Origin: OM182 bacterium MED-G28
GTDB lineage: Bacteria; Pseudomonadota; Gammaproteobacteria; Pseudomonadales; Pseudohongiellaceae
Direction of reading: 5' to 3'
Length of the DNA: 64,000 nt
NCBI GenBank assembly: GCA_002457215.1
Contig: NTJZ01000002.1
Span: 124,001-188,000, forward strand
Shown: positions 30,282 to 39,562 of the stretch, piece by piece
Layout of the letters: each line of letters begins with the position of its first letter
Position numbering within the stretch: the first letter of the stretch is position 1
The notes under the pieces: model-generated
Databases searched by the model: none
What the model was told of the DNA's origin: nothing
Seen by the model: only the letters and a program-made list of their open reading frames with translations
Program-made: the position numbers and the translations under genes

Positions 30282-30408
30282 CCCGGCCCTCTAGAGCAAT
30301 GGTAGAGGGCGGGAAACCCAAGGAGTGCCTGATACACAGTTTAAAAGGTGTGGTGTGGCTGTGCCTCAGGTGAGTGCAATACAACATTAGACCATTATGC
30401 TGTGTTGC
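30282..30408. ncRNA. Candidate structured non-coding RNA (three consecutive hairpins)
   Basis: HP1 30282-30313 CCCGGCCCTCTA/TAGAGGGCGGG; HP2 30328-30370 CCTGAtaCACAG/CTGTGccTCAGG; HP3 30376-30408 GCAATACAACAT/ATGCTGTGTTGC (one wobble, one mismatch). No ORF. Confidence 0.4.
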
Positions 30409-30524
30409 GAGAGGGACCTTACCACTATATATAGTTAATCACAAGACACAGTGACACGAGAGTTAGTTCTAAGAATAGCTTAGTTTCTTCTTGATTGCTG
30501 GAGTAAAGGCTGATTCAGCCAAAT

Positions 30525-30564
30525 TTAGCAATATAGTAAATAATATACTTTACTATATTGCTAA
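30525..30564. repeat. Perfect 16-bp inverted repeat with 8-nt spacer
   Basis: TTAGCAATATAGTAAA-taatatac-TTTACTATATTGCTAA. Confidence 0.9.
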
Positions 30565-30784
30565 GAGTCTTACATAGTGCGGGCTAACTGCTTGAAATAA
30601 TTGGTCTATGCGCTATCTATGTAGTTGACTTAAAGTAGAGGCATTATTCACCGCTGGTGAAAAGACGAGCTCAACTGTATTGTGAAAGATAATCAGAAAT
30701 GACCACAGTTCGAAAAAGAGCAAGGGTCAGGAATAGAGGTTGTTCTAGTTCCTATATTAAAGAGATTGGACTGTATTTAACCGC

Positions 30785-31588
30785 TTACAGTTCTCTTAAC
30801 CAAATATTGCGAAATGAAACTACCTGACCATGATCCTGCAGCAACAATGGCAATTTGCCCGTGCAATCCATAGTTTCTCCAATTTCATAGGGCTCGCAGA
30901 TCGCTTTGTATTCAGGAACGGCAGGAAATGTGCTACCTAATACTTCTGTATGATTTTGCACCAGCACGCCATTATGAATTAATGTCACATAGGCAGGGCT
31001 TTGCAGAGTGCCATCGCGATCATAAATAGGTGCGGTGAAAATGATGTCATAGGCTTGCCATTCTCCTGGGGGATTTGAAGCGTTTACCAATGGCGGGTAT
31101 TGGTGATATACAGAGCCAGCCTGGCCATTTACATAAGTAGGGTTTTCCCAACTGTCCAGCATTTGAATTTCAAACAAAGACTGCATAAAGATGCCGCTGT
31201 TACCTCGGCTCTGGCCCTCGCCTATTATCTCTTCACTTGGTCGCCATTCGATATGTAATTGAATGTCGCCAAAGGATTGTTTACTAACCAGTGTTCCGCT
31301 GCCATTATTTACGGTTAGCACGCCATCATCGATATGCCACTGCGATGCTTCGCCACTCCCCACGTGTTTCCATGCATCCATATTTACTCCATCGAATAAA
31401 ACTATTGCATCTGATGGGGGTGAGCCTTCAATAACACCTGTTATTGTTTCAGGTAAAGGGCCAACAGGATTGCCTAAAATCGCAGTTTGAGCATTTGAAA
31501 CTGAAGATACAGATAGGAAGCTAAGTAGTAAAAAAAGTTTGTTCATAATCAGTCTCATTACAAGTTTGCTTTCCCGCTGGTTAGCCAA
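30785..31588 (-). CDS. DUF1080 (3-keto-disaccharide hydrolase family) secreted protein
   Basis: LFDGVNMDAWKHVGSGEASQWHIDDGVLTV, FGDIQLHIEWRPS, RGNSGIFMQSLFEIQMLDS, GEWQAYDIIFTAP. Confidence 0.92.
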   Translation of the reverse strand: MANQRESKLVMRLIMNKLFLLLSFLSVSSVSNAQTAILGNPVGPLPETITGVIEGSPPSDAIVLFDGVNMDAWKHVGSGEASQWHIDDGVLTVNNGSGTLVSKQSFGDIQLHIEWRPSEEIIGEGQSRGNSGIFMQSLFEIQMLDSWENPTYVNGQAGSVYHQYPPLVNASNPPGEWQAYDIIFTAPIYDRDGTLQSPAYVTLIHNGVLVQNHTEVLGSTFPAVPEYKAICEPYEIGETMDCTGKLPLLLQDHGQVVSFRNIWLREL

Positions 31589-32300
31589 GTAAGTTCATAT
31601 CCTCGTCCCATTCGGCAACTTCATCCCTTTTGGTCTGATCGACGCACTTAGCTAGCCATTCTGGTTCATAAGATTTGCCATGGCGCTTAAGCACTTCATC
31701 AGGCACGCCATCCCATACATTTGGACTATTTCCAATATAGCCTAGTTCTTTCAGTCCGCGTTCCGTGGTGTAGTATCCTGTCAAGGTCAGGTCTCGCATT
31801 AGCGAGAAAAAACGGATCCCGGTTTGTAAATCAGGATTGCTATTATCTGCGTAGGCGATGTCATCACAAACACTGAGGCGTTGTTTTTCACTGATGTTTA
31901 TAAAATCTGCACCATGATTCTCAATGGCATAATTATCTAGCCAAGCAATACCTCCTCTAACAGGTAACTTGTATTGTGTTCGATCTTTTACCATAAATTC
32001 AACAAAGTCAGGCAGTCCAGCATCCAGAGCGCCGCCATTTGGGTTTTCATTTGGTAAGATTATGTCGCACAAGACCGCTATGGTTACCAACTCGTGCTCC
32101 CGAAAGTAGGTTTCGGCAAATAGCTTTTGGTCAGAGAGCCTTTCGATTTCGGTTCGGCCATAGGAGTAATTAGTGGGAAGGGGAGTCCAGCTAATTAGGG
32201 GCTGAGTGTTACCACTGATACTACTGCAAGCAGTAGAGGTGATTACAGAACCTGCCAATGGGGCCAAAAATAGGGATTTTAGTGTTTCTCTTCTGTCCAT
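31581..32300 (-). CDS. Gluconate 2-dehydrogenase subunit 3-family protein (GMC small subunit), Tat/lipoprotein-like signal
   Basis: MDRRETLKSLFLAPLAGSVITSTAC signal; LVTIAVLCDIILP and DAGLPDFVEFMV motifs; next to a GMC oxidoreductase. Confidence 0.87.
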   Translation of the reverse strand: MDRRETLKSLFLAPLAGSVITSTACSSISGNTQPLISWTPLPTNYSYGRTEIERLSDQKLFAETYFREHELVTIAVLCDIILPNENPNGGALDAGLPDFVEFMVKDRTQYKLPVRGGIAWLDNYAIENHGADFINISEKQRLSVCDDIAYADNSNPDLQTGIRFFSLMRDLTLTGYYTTERGLKELGYIGNSPNVWDGVPDEVLKRHGKSYEPEWLAKCVDQTKRDEVAEWDEDMNLLG

Positions 32301-32308
32301 TTTCGAGC

Positions 32309-34015
32309 CTAGATATTCCTTTGCCGCATTTGTTCAACAATGTAGTCAGAAGTTCGCCAGGCTAGTGCCAATATAGTCCAGGTCGGATTTTTATCAGCTT
32401 GCGATACAAAGGTACCACCATCCACCACAAAAACATTGTCGGCATCGTGTAACTGACCGAACTCATTTGTAACACTGGTCCTTACATCGACACCCATGCG
32501 TGTAGTGCCTACTTCGTGAATAATTTCGCCTGGTTTAGTTAATCCGTAATTTTGGTCTGCACCTGGTTTATCGCCCAGCGTCACTCCGCCAGATGCTTCA
32601 AGTAGCTCTTCCATTGTGTCTTGCATATGTCGGGCCTGATTAATTTCCTGCTGGGTCCATTGATAATCAAAGCGCAGCACTGGTATTCCCCATTCGTCCA
32701 CAACAACAGGATCTAATTCGCATCGATTATTGTATTGCGGAACACTCTCGCCACGACAAGCAATGCTAAGCCTAGCGCCATAGAATCGCCGAATATCATC
32801 TCTTAATTGATTTCCATAACCGCCGACTCGTTTACCCAGGTATTCATTGTATTGATTTGCAGCAAAGCCAAAGCCATAAGACGGCATGCTCATGCCACCG
32901 CCGATCTCTAAATGGTAGCCGCGAGAGAAATCCAGATTGGCGCCCTCCAACCACCAAGGGGTGTAGACATGCATTCCACCCACGCCATCTTCATTGTAAA
33001 TATCACGATCCATTAGGTCGGGTAAGAAGGCCGCGCGACTCGCGCCAGTTGAATCATGCAGGTAACGACCAACATGATCACTACTATTGCCAAGGCCATT
33101 ATCATGTTGGCTGCTTCTTGAATTTAGTAATATGCGAGCGCTGCTGCAAGCCGAAGCTGCTAAAATCACGGACCGACCTCGCAGTTGTAAATCTTGATGA
33201 TTCTTTTTATCGATGTAGCTAACTCCAGTGGCTCTGCCTTCCCGATCTGTGGTGACTTCGCGAACCATTGAATTTGTGAACAAGTCCACTCGGCCGCCAT
33301 TAAGGGCAGGATAAATAAGCACTGTGCTTGATGAAAAATCTGCATGAACTCCACAGGCCCGACTGCACTGGCCGCAATAGAAGCAAAGGCCTCTTTCATG
33401 ATTAATACGTTTTGTGAGTATAGATTTGCGCGCAGGAATTACTGGTACATTAGATTTACGAGCCCCATCAATATAATAAAGCTCATGTAATCGAGGTTTT
33501 GGTGCAGGTAAAAAATAGCCATCTGGGTCGTTGTAGAGCCCTTCATTGCTGCCAAAAACACCGATCAGCTTATCAACTTTATCATAATAGGGTTTTATGT
33601 CTCCGTAACCTATTGGCCAATTGTCACCAAGACCATCAATGTCTCTGCGTCCAAAATCTAATGGGCCAAACCTGAGAGAAATTCGGCCCCAGTGATTGGT
33701 GCGACCACCAAGCATACGGCCTCGCCACCACATGAAATCTGTCTCGCCTTTTTGCGTATAGGGCTCTCCATCTAACTCCCACCCACCGATGCAGGAATTG
33801 TAGTCACCGAATGGGCGTCTTTGGGTACTGGCACCACGACGAGGGGATTCCCAGGGGTAACGAAGTTGAGTGCGTTGCTCTTCATCGGCAGGGTCGTAAA
33901 AATCACCAGCTTCAATTAGTGCAACTTTAAGACCTGCATTAGCAAGTTGGTGGGTAGCCATGCCACCACCGGCCCCAGAGCCAACTATAATAACATCGTA
34001 AATTTGCTCAGCCAT
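32309..34015 (-). CDS. GMC-family FAD-dependent oxidoreductase
   Basis: VGSGAGGGMATHQLANAGLKVALIEAG Rossmann motif, GGRTNHWGRISLR, HEVGTTRMG, VVDGGTFVSQADKNPTWTILALA. Confidence 0.93.
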   Translation of the reverse strand: MAEQIYDVIIVGSGAGGGMATHQLANAGLKVALIEAGDFYDPADEEQRTQLRYPWESPRRGASTQRRPFGDYNSCIGGWELDGEPYTQKGETDFMWWRGRMLGGRTNHWGRISLRFGPLDFGRRDIDGLGDNWPIGYGDIKPYYDKVDKLIGVFGSNEGLYNDPDGYFLPAPKPRLHELYYIDGARKSNVPVIPARKSILTKRINHERGLCFYCGQCSRACGVHADFSSSTVLIYPALNGGRVDLFTNSMVREVTTDREGRATGVSYIDKKNHQDLQLRGRSVILAASACSSARILLNSRSSQHDNGLGNSSDHVGRYLHDSTGASRAAFLPDLMDRDIYNEDGVGGMHVYTPWWLEGANLDFSRGYHLEIGGGMSMPSYGFGFAANQYNEYLGKRVGGYGNQLRDDIRRFYGARLSIACRGESVPQYNNRCELDPVVVDEWGIPVLRFDYQWTQQEINQARHMQDTMEELLEASGGVTLGDKPGADQNYGLTKPGEIIHEVGTTRMGVDVRTSVTNEFGQLHDADNVFVVDGGTFVSQADKNPTWTILALAWRTSDYIVEQMRQRNI

Positions 34016-34029
34016 GATGATCTGGTTTC

Positions 34030-34872
34030 TTAAAAACGAATGCTGTTTACGGCGTTAAAACTGTAAGCAACGGAACTAATACCATCATCAGGAGCGTCAT
34101 GCTCAATGAAATAATGTTCGATGCCAGCAGTATCAGAATGGGTAAAAATTTCAGCGAAGTCGATTATGCCACGGCCAACATCCACCATCTGACCTGCTGC
34201 GTTTTGATCTTTGACATGAACCATCGGGAAGCGACCTGGATTTTCATTAAAGATGACAATGGGGTCTGCTCCAGCATTGACCGCCCAATAAAGATCTAAT
34301 TCAAAAACTACAAGATCGGGGTCGGTCAAAGTCAATAAATAGTCGTAGCCAATTTTATTGCCTTGTGTTTCAAACTCAAAACTATGATTGTGATAACCAA
34401 TAGTTATTCCGGCGTCTTTACAGCGTTGTCCATAGTCGTTTAGCGCTTCGGCATGTCTTTCATAATGAGCAAGTGTCCGCTCGTCTCCGGGCAAAGAGGG
34501 GACCACCATATATTTCTGGCCAAGTTCACCAGCAATATCAATTTGTTTGTCTACGTCTTCTCTGAGCAAGTTGAGACCGACGTGAGCAGCGGGGGATGAT
34601 AAACCTAGGCGATCTAATACCCGACGGACTTCTGCGATGGGCCTCCCGTGATAGCCAGCAAACTGCATTTCTTTAAAACCGAGCTCGGCGAGCTTCTCTA
34701 AAGTACCTTCAAAATCCTGGGCCATTTCAGCGCGCAATGTGTAAAGCTGTAAACCTATCCTGTCTACTCGGCGACTCTGAGCTAGAGCAACTGAGAATGG
34801 AGTAGCAGCCATTGCGCTAGTAATAGCTGCTTGTAGTAAAAATTGACGACGGGATTGGACTTGATCATTCAT
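34030..34872 (-). CDS. Exported TIM-barrel sugar phosphate isomerase/epimerase-family protein
   Basis: MNDQVQSRRQFLLQAAITSAMAAT Tat signal at 34872 (longer ORF to 35043 overlaps the next gene); GYHNHSFEFE, FELDLYWAVNAGADP, VHVKDQ. Confidence 0.9.
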   Translation of the reverse strand: MNDQVQSRRQFLLQAAITSAMAATPFSVALAQSRRVDRIGLQLYTLRAEMAQDFEGTLEKLAELGFKEMQFAGYHGRPIAEVRRVLDRLGLSSPAAHVGLNLLREDVDKQIDIAGELGQKYMVVPSLPGDERTLAHYERHAEALNDYGQRCKDAGITIGYHNHSFEFETQGNKIGYDYLLTLTDPDLVVFELDLYWAVNAGADPIVIFNENPGRFPMVHVKDQNAAGQMVDVGRGIIDFAEIFTHSDTAGIEHYFIEHDAPDDGISSVAYSFNAVNSIRF

Positions 34873-34942
34873 TATTCTTCTCCTGATGCAGAAAAACAGT
34901 GTAGCTGAACACTTTGATTGGTAACAGTCCCGGTATATAGGG

Positions 34943-36082
34943 TTAGTGGTCCAAGCTTTGCCAGATTGAGCCGGCTTGATTCGAAGCGACTGCTTTATCG
35001 ATAAAACGCATGCCCCGCAATCCATCATCAACTGTCGGAACAAGGTTAGTAAATTCTGTTTTGTTGTTATGAGCCAGTATCAAATCTGCCGTTTCGCGAT
35101 AGATGTTGGCGAAACCTTCAATAAATCCTTCTGGGTGGCCACTCGGGATGCGGGAGGCCGCATTCGCGAGCTCTCCAGAAGTTGAACCAGCACGCGTGAG
35201 TATTTGTTTCGGCTTACCCAGGGTAGTGTGCTGAAGGTAATTAGGATCTTCTTGCGACCATTCGAGCCCACCCTTATCGCCAAAAATGCGGATATTTAGG
35301 CCGTTCTCTTTGCCGCTGGCGATTTGGCTCACCCAGAGCATGCCCTTGGCGCCATTTTTGTAATGCAGAAGTATATTGGCATTATCATCGAGCGACCTAC
35401 CGGATACGAATGAGTCCAAATCTGCCAGTAAAGAGCTAGCCTCCAAGCCTGTAATAAACTCGGCGAGCTGATATGCATGAGTGCCAATATCGCCAATTGC
35501 ACCGCCCGCTCCGGCTTGATTTGGGTCTGTTCGCCAAGTAGCCTGCTTTTGGCCATTTTGTTCAATATTTGTTGCTAACCAATCTTGCGCGTATTCCGAC
35601 TGCACCAAGCGCACAGTGCCAATTTCGCCTTTTGCTATCATCTCTTTGGCTTGTCGGACCATTGGATAGCCACTGTAGTTGTAAGTTATCGCGAAAACTA
35701 ACCCCGACTCCTTCACCAAAGTAGCGAGTTCTTCAGCATCACTTAATTTTGCTGTTAAGGGTTTGTCGCAAATAACATGAATGCCGGCCTCAAGGAACTC
35801 TTTAGCAACATCTGCATGCAAATGATTCGGAGTTACGATAGCAACAGCATCTATACCATCTGCTAGCTTTCCTTCTTTTTTGGCCATCTCTTGGTAGGAG
35901 GTGTAACTACGTTTTTTATCTATGCCGATCTCGGCAGCTGATTCGCTAGCTTTGATCGGACTGCTACTTAACGCTCCGGCGACGAGATCATATCGATCAT
36001 CTAATCTAGCGGCCATTCTATGGACGCTTCCGATAAAGGCATCTTTACCTCCGCCTACCATGCCTAGTTTGATCTTTTGCAT
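34943..36082 (-). CDS. Gfo/Idh/MocA-family oxidoreductase
   Basis: GMVGGGKDAFIGSVHRMAARLD, AVAIVTPNHLHADVAKEFLEAGIHVICDKPLT, GGAIGDIGTHAYQLAEFITG. Confidence 0.94.
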   Translation of the reverse strand: MQKIKLGMVGGGKDAFIGSVHRMAARLDDRYDLVAGALSSSPIKASESAAEIGIDKKRSYTSYQEMAKKEGKLADGIDAVAIVTPNHLHADVAKEFLEAGIHVICDKPLTAKLSDAEELATLVKESGLVFAITYNYSGYPMVRQAKEMIAKGEIGTVRLVQSEYAQDWLATNIEQNGQKQATWRTDPNQAGAGGAIGDIGTHAYQLAEFITGLEASSLLADLDSFVSGRSLDDNANILLHYKNGAKGMLWVSQIASGKENGLNIRIFGDKGGLEWSQEDPNYLQHTTLGKPKQILTRAGSTSGELANAASRIPSGHPEGFIEGFANIYRETADLILAHNNKTEFTNLVPTVDDGLRGMRFIDKAVASNQAGSIWQSLDH

Positions 36083-36144
36083 GCTTAGTCTTGTTCCCTA
36101 GATTAGCCGTATTATTTCTTCAAAAATTTCTCGATACAGTATAA

Positions 36145-37200
36145 CTAACTGAGGCCTAAAATTTTTCTATTGATTGCTTCGTTTACACCGGAATCAGCAA
36201 AGTCATCAAAGGCTTTATCCGTGACATGTATAATATGGTCGCGTATAAATTCTGCGCCTTCACGCGCACCGTCTTCCTGATGTTTGAGACAGCACTCCCA
36301 CTCAAGTACTGCCCAGCCATCAAAATCATTGGCGCTGAGTTTAGAAAAGATTCCCCTGAAATCGACCTGTCCGTCACCCAAAGATCTAAAGCGGCCAGCC
36401 CGATCAATCCAGGATTGATAGCCACCGTAAGCGCCTTGTTTGGCAGTAGGATTAAACTCTGCATCTTTTATGTGAACGAGTCTTATGCGTTCTTTATATT
36501 CATCCATAAAGGCAAGGTAGTCTAATTGCTGCAGGATAAGATGACTCGGATCGAAAAGAATATTACAACGAGGGTGATTGTTAACGCGCTCTAAAAACAT
36601 TTCGAAAGTAATGCCGTCATGCAGATCCTCGCCAGGATGAATCTCAAAACCAATATCTACTCCAGATTCATCGAAGGCGTCTAAGATCGGATGCCAGCGT
36701 TTAGCGAGTTCATCGAAAGCCGCTTCCACAAGGCCTACTGGACGCTGCGGCCAGGGATAAAAATAGGGCCATGCCAGAGCGCCCGGAAAGCTAGCATGCG
36801 CAGTAAGGCCAAGGTTGTGTGAGGCCTTAGCAGCTAATAACATTTGTTCGACTGCCCAGGCCTGCCGGGCAGTAGGGTCGCCTTGAACTTCCGGTGCGGC
36901 GAAGCCATCAAACATTTCATCGTAGGCAGGATGCACGGCGACTAGCTGGCCCTGCAAATGCGTGGATAGCTCAGTAATTTCAATACCATGTTCAGCCAGA
37001 GTGCCCCTCACTTCGTCGCAATAACCTTGGCTCTCCGCCGCTTGCTTTAAGTCAAATAGTCGCGCATCCCAGCTTGGAATCTGGACGCCTTTGAACCCGA
37101 GTTTGGCAGCCCAGTGTCCAATCTCATTTAAAGAATTAAATGGTGATTCATTTGCTGCAAATTGCGCTAAGAATATTGCAGGTCCTTTTATAGTTTTCAT
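36145..37200 (-). CDS. TIM-barrel sugar phosphate isomerase/epimerase-family protein
   Basis: GVQIPSWDARLFDL, IGFEIHPGEDLHDG, ILFDPSHLILQQLDY, VHIKDAEF, GWAVLEWEC. Start at 37200 (MKTIKGPA) preferred. Confidence 0.9.
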   Translation of the reverse strand: MKTIKGPAIFLAQFAANESPFNSLNEIGHWAAKLGFKGVQIPSWDARLFDLKQAAESQGYCDEVRGTLAEHGIEITELSTHLQGQLVAVHPAYDEMFDGFAAPEVQGDPTARQAWAVEQMLLAAKASHNLGLTAHASFPGALAWPYFYPWPQRPVGLVEAAFDELAKRWHPILDAFDESGVDIGFEIHPGEDLHDGITFEMFLERVNNHPRCNILFDPSHLILQQLDYLAFMDEYKERIRLVHIKDAEFNPTAKQGAYGGYQSWIDRAGRFRSLGDGQVDFRGIFSKLSANDFDGWAVLEWECCLKHQEDGAREGAEFIRDHIIHVTDKAFDDFADSGVNEAINRKILGLS

Positions 37201-37220
37201 TCGGGATTCTCGTTGTTGAC

Positions 37221-38540
37221 TTAGAGTCGGTTCCACATGTCAGGGAGAACAAAAGATTCCAATTCTTTTTGTCCTTGAATTAAATAGTTTCGCAATTTCT
37301 CAACCACGTCAGGATTTTCGCGAGTATAGCTGTATGTTTCACCAGGGTCTTTTTCTAGATCGAATAGAAGACCTTCGGGGCCATAGTAGGAATTAGGATT
37401 ATCAAAACTTGGAAGTGCCCCGCGATACCAACTTTCAAGTACGAGTTTCCAATTACCACTGCGGACTCCTGCAATTCGATCGTTATTAAAAAGGTAGAGT
37501 TTTTCGTGAGGTGTTTTCTCATTCTTGCTTAAGATTCCTCGGATACTTGCTCCATCTATTGTGCGCTCATCCGGTAGCGGAACATCGGCAAAATCGAGCA
37601 ACGTTGGAAGAATATCAATATTCATTGCCGCTTCGCTAGAATGGCTACCTATAGGAATTACGCCCGGCCACCTTGCGATAAAAGGTACTCGCAGACCACC
37701 TTCCCAAGAACTGCCTTTGCGATTACGGAACTGACCGGAGCTACCTTCAAACCAAGGGCCATTGTCAGAAGTGAATATCACCATCGTTTGTTCATCGATT
37801 TCTAATTCTTTTAGTTTGTCGAAAATCTCTCCCATACTCCAGTCGATAGTTTCAACAACATCACCGTATAGACCTGCTTCGGACTGGTTTTCAAACTCGT
37901 CGGAGACGAATAGAGGTACATGGGGAAAACTGTGAGGGAGATAGAGGAAGAAAGGATGGTTCTGGTTTTCTTCAATAAAGCGCAGTGATTCAGCGGTGTA
38001 TCTTTGTGTCAGTGTTGTTTGATCGACAGGGTTCTCGATGACTTGAGCATCCTGGTACAACACAAAATCAGGCATATCGTTACTGTGGAGGACGCCATAA
38101 AATTCATCGAATCCATGGTTCAATGGGTACCATTCCAGGCGAGAACCCAAATGCCATTTGCCAAACAGTGCGGTTTTATAGCCTTCTTCTCTCAGCGCTT
38201 CAGCAATGGTGATTTCAGATTCTGCCAAGTGGATTTCATTCGTTGGGCGAGCAACATCAGTGACTAAATCCAATCGCACTGGATAACGACCAGTAAGCAG
38301 GCCTCCTCTAGAAGCAGTACAGACATTAGCGCTGGCATAAAAAGAATCGAAATAAATTCCTTCCGCTGCCATACGATCCAGATTTGGAGTTTGGATTAAT
38401 GTGGAACCGTATATCCCGAGATCGCCAAATCCAAGATCGTCTGCCATGACCACGATGAAATTGGGCCTTTGCAGTTGAGCAAAGGCACCTGTAGATAGAC
38501 AGAAACCTACAAAAATTGACACGATTCTCGCTTTAAACAT
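37221..38540 (-). CDS. Secreted sulfatase
   Basis: NFIVVMADDLGFGDLGIYG; CTASRGGLLTGR formylglycine-type motif; FGKWHLG; VIFTSDNGPW. Confidence 0.95.
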   Translation of the reverse strand: MFKARIVSIFVGFCLSTGAFAQLQRPNFIVVMADDLGFGDLGIYGSTLIQTPNLDRMAAEGIYFDSFYASANVCTASRGGLLTGRYPVRLDLVTDVARPTNEIHLAESEITIAEALREEGYKTALFGKWHLGSRLEWYPLNHGFDEFYGVLHSNDMPDFVLYQDAQVIENPVDQTTLTQRYTAESLRFIEENQNHPFFLYLPHSFPHVPLFVSDEFENQSEAGLYGDVVETIDWSMGEIFDKLKELEIDEQTMVIFTSDNGPWFEGSSGQFRNRKGSSWEGGLRVPFIARWPGVIPIGSHSSEAAMNIDILPTLLDFADVPLPDERTIDGASIRGILSKNEKTPHEKLYLFNNDRIAGVRSGNWKLVLESWYRGALPSFDNPNSYYGPEGLLFDLEKDPGETYSYTRENPDVVEKLRNYLIQGQKELESFVLPDMWNRL

Positions 38541-38683
38541 GCTTCATCCCTAATATTTTCCTCAGGGTCCCAAAGTTATTACAAAAACCCTCAGATTTTA
38601 ATAAAAGAATTAAACAGACAGGAGAGTTGAACAGAAACAGATAGTTTTTAACGGCTTGGAAGATTGCAGAATTTTAGTCTTAG

Positions 38684-39097
38684 TTAGGGAAAGTCGAAAA
38701 GATCTTTTTTCATATAAAAACCATAAGCAAGAAATGCGAAGATTGCAGCCACAGTAATACCGCTCCAGAGTGCTGACCCTTCAGTTGCCATAAAATTCCA
38801 AACCAACATGCTATATGCAACTTGAAGTATGTAAAGCTCTATCCAAGGATGCAGCCAAGACTTCATTTTCCACAACCCGAAAAATCCAGCCCCGTAAACA
38901 AACCAGTGTAGGAGAGCTCCCAGTTTTGCTAACCAACCATAAAATAAGACCCCAAACCAAACTTCCTGATCTTCGGCGAGTGGTTTTATAAAAATATCCC
39001 AGGGTAGATAGATGAAAGTCATGAAGAAACAAAAGCCCATGACGGCATTCATCCAAATTGGGCGTAACGCGAAATTTTGTTTTAGCTGTTTGAACAT
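38684..39097 (-). CDS. Small integral membrane protein, unknown function
   Basis: 137 aa with about four hydrophobic segments. Confidence 0.7.
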   Translation of the reverse strand: MFKQLKQNFALRPIWMNAVMGFCFFMTFIYLPWDIFIKPLAEDQEVWFGVLFYGWLAKLGALLHWFVYGAGFFGLWKMKSWLHPWIELYILQVAYSMLVWNFMATEGSALWSGITVAAIFAFLAYGFYMKKDLFDFP

Positions 39098-39190
39098 AAA
39101 AACACCTAGTCTAGGTTAGTATTATCGGCAGGTTTTAACTCGCCGCCTTCTACTATAGTTGCCCGGAAGCCAGCTTGATAATTCCTAAGC

Positions 39191-39562
39191 CTACTCATTT
39201 TCCATCAATGTCATAGTAGAGCCATCGATCATGAGAACATCACCGATATTGGACAGTTCTATCCCCTCGATACATGCTACATTAAAACCATACTCATCAG
39301 GTGCGGCGCGCCGCTGGTGGTGAGTATAGATTCCACAATGAGAACAAAAATAGTGTTTAGCAATTTTTGTATTCCACTGATAAAGGCTAAGCTTTTCTTC
39401 GCCTTCAATAATACTTAGCTCAGTTAGTTTGGCAGTGGCCATTACCACGCCTTTGCGTTTACAAAGCGAGCAATTACAGCGGCGCAGTCCTTGGACACCA
39501 TCTGGTGCTCGCAATACAAACTTCACGGACCCACAATGACACCGACCGTTTAGTATGCTCAA
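39191..39562 (-). CDS. GFA-family (Mss4/CENP-V fold) protein
   Basis: GRCHCGSVKF, CNCSLCKRKG, YFCSHCGIYTHHQRR zinc-binding pattern. Confidence 0.92.
   Translation of the reverse strand: MSILNGRCHCGSVKFVLRAPDGVQGLRRCNCSLCKRKGVVMATAKLTELSIIEGEEKLSLYQWNTKIAKHYFCSHCGIYTHHQRRAAPDEYGFNVACIEGIELSNIGDVLMIDGSTMTLMENE

Noticed and set aside
30286-30330. tRNA-like D-arm motif (gagcaatggtagaggg)
   Set aside because: No matching anticodon arm or GTTCGA T-arm follows at the right spacing; explained better by the 11-bp hairpin.
34873-35043. Longer N-terminus of the epimerase ORF starting at 35043
   Set aside because: It overlaps the Gfo/Idh/MocA gene by about 100 nt, and the internal ATG at 34872 gives a clean Tat signal peptide.
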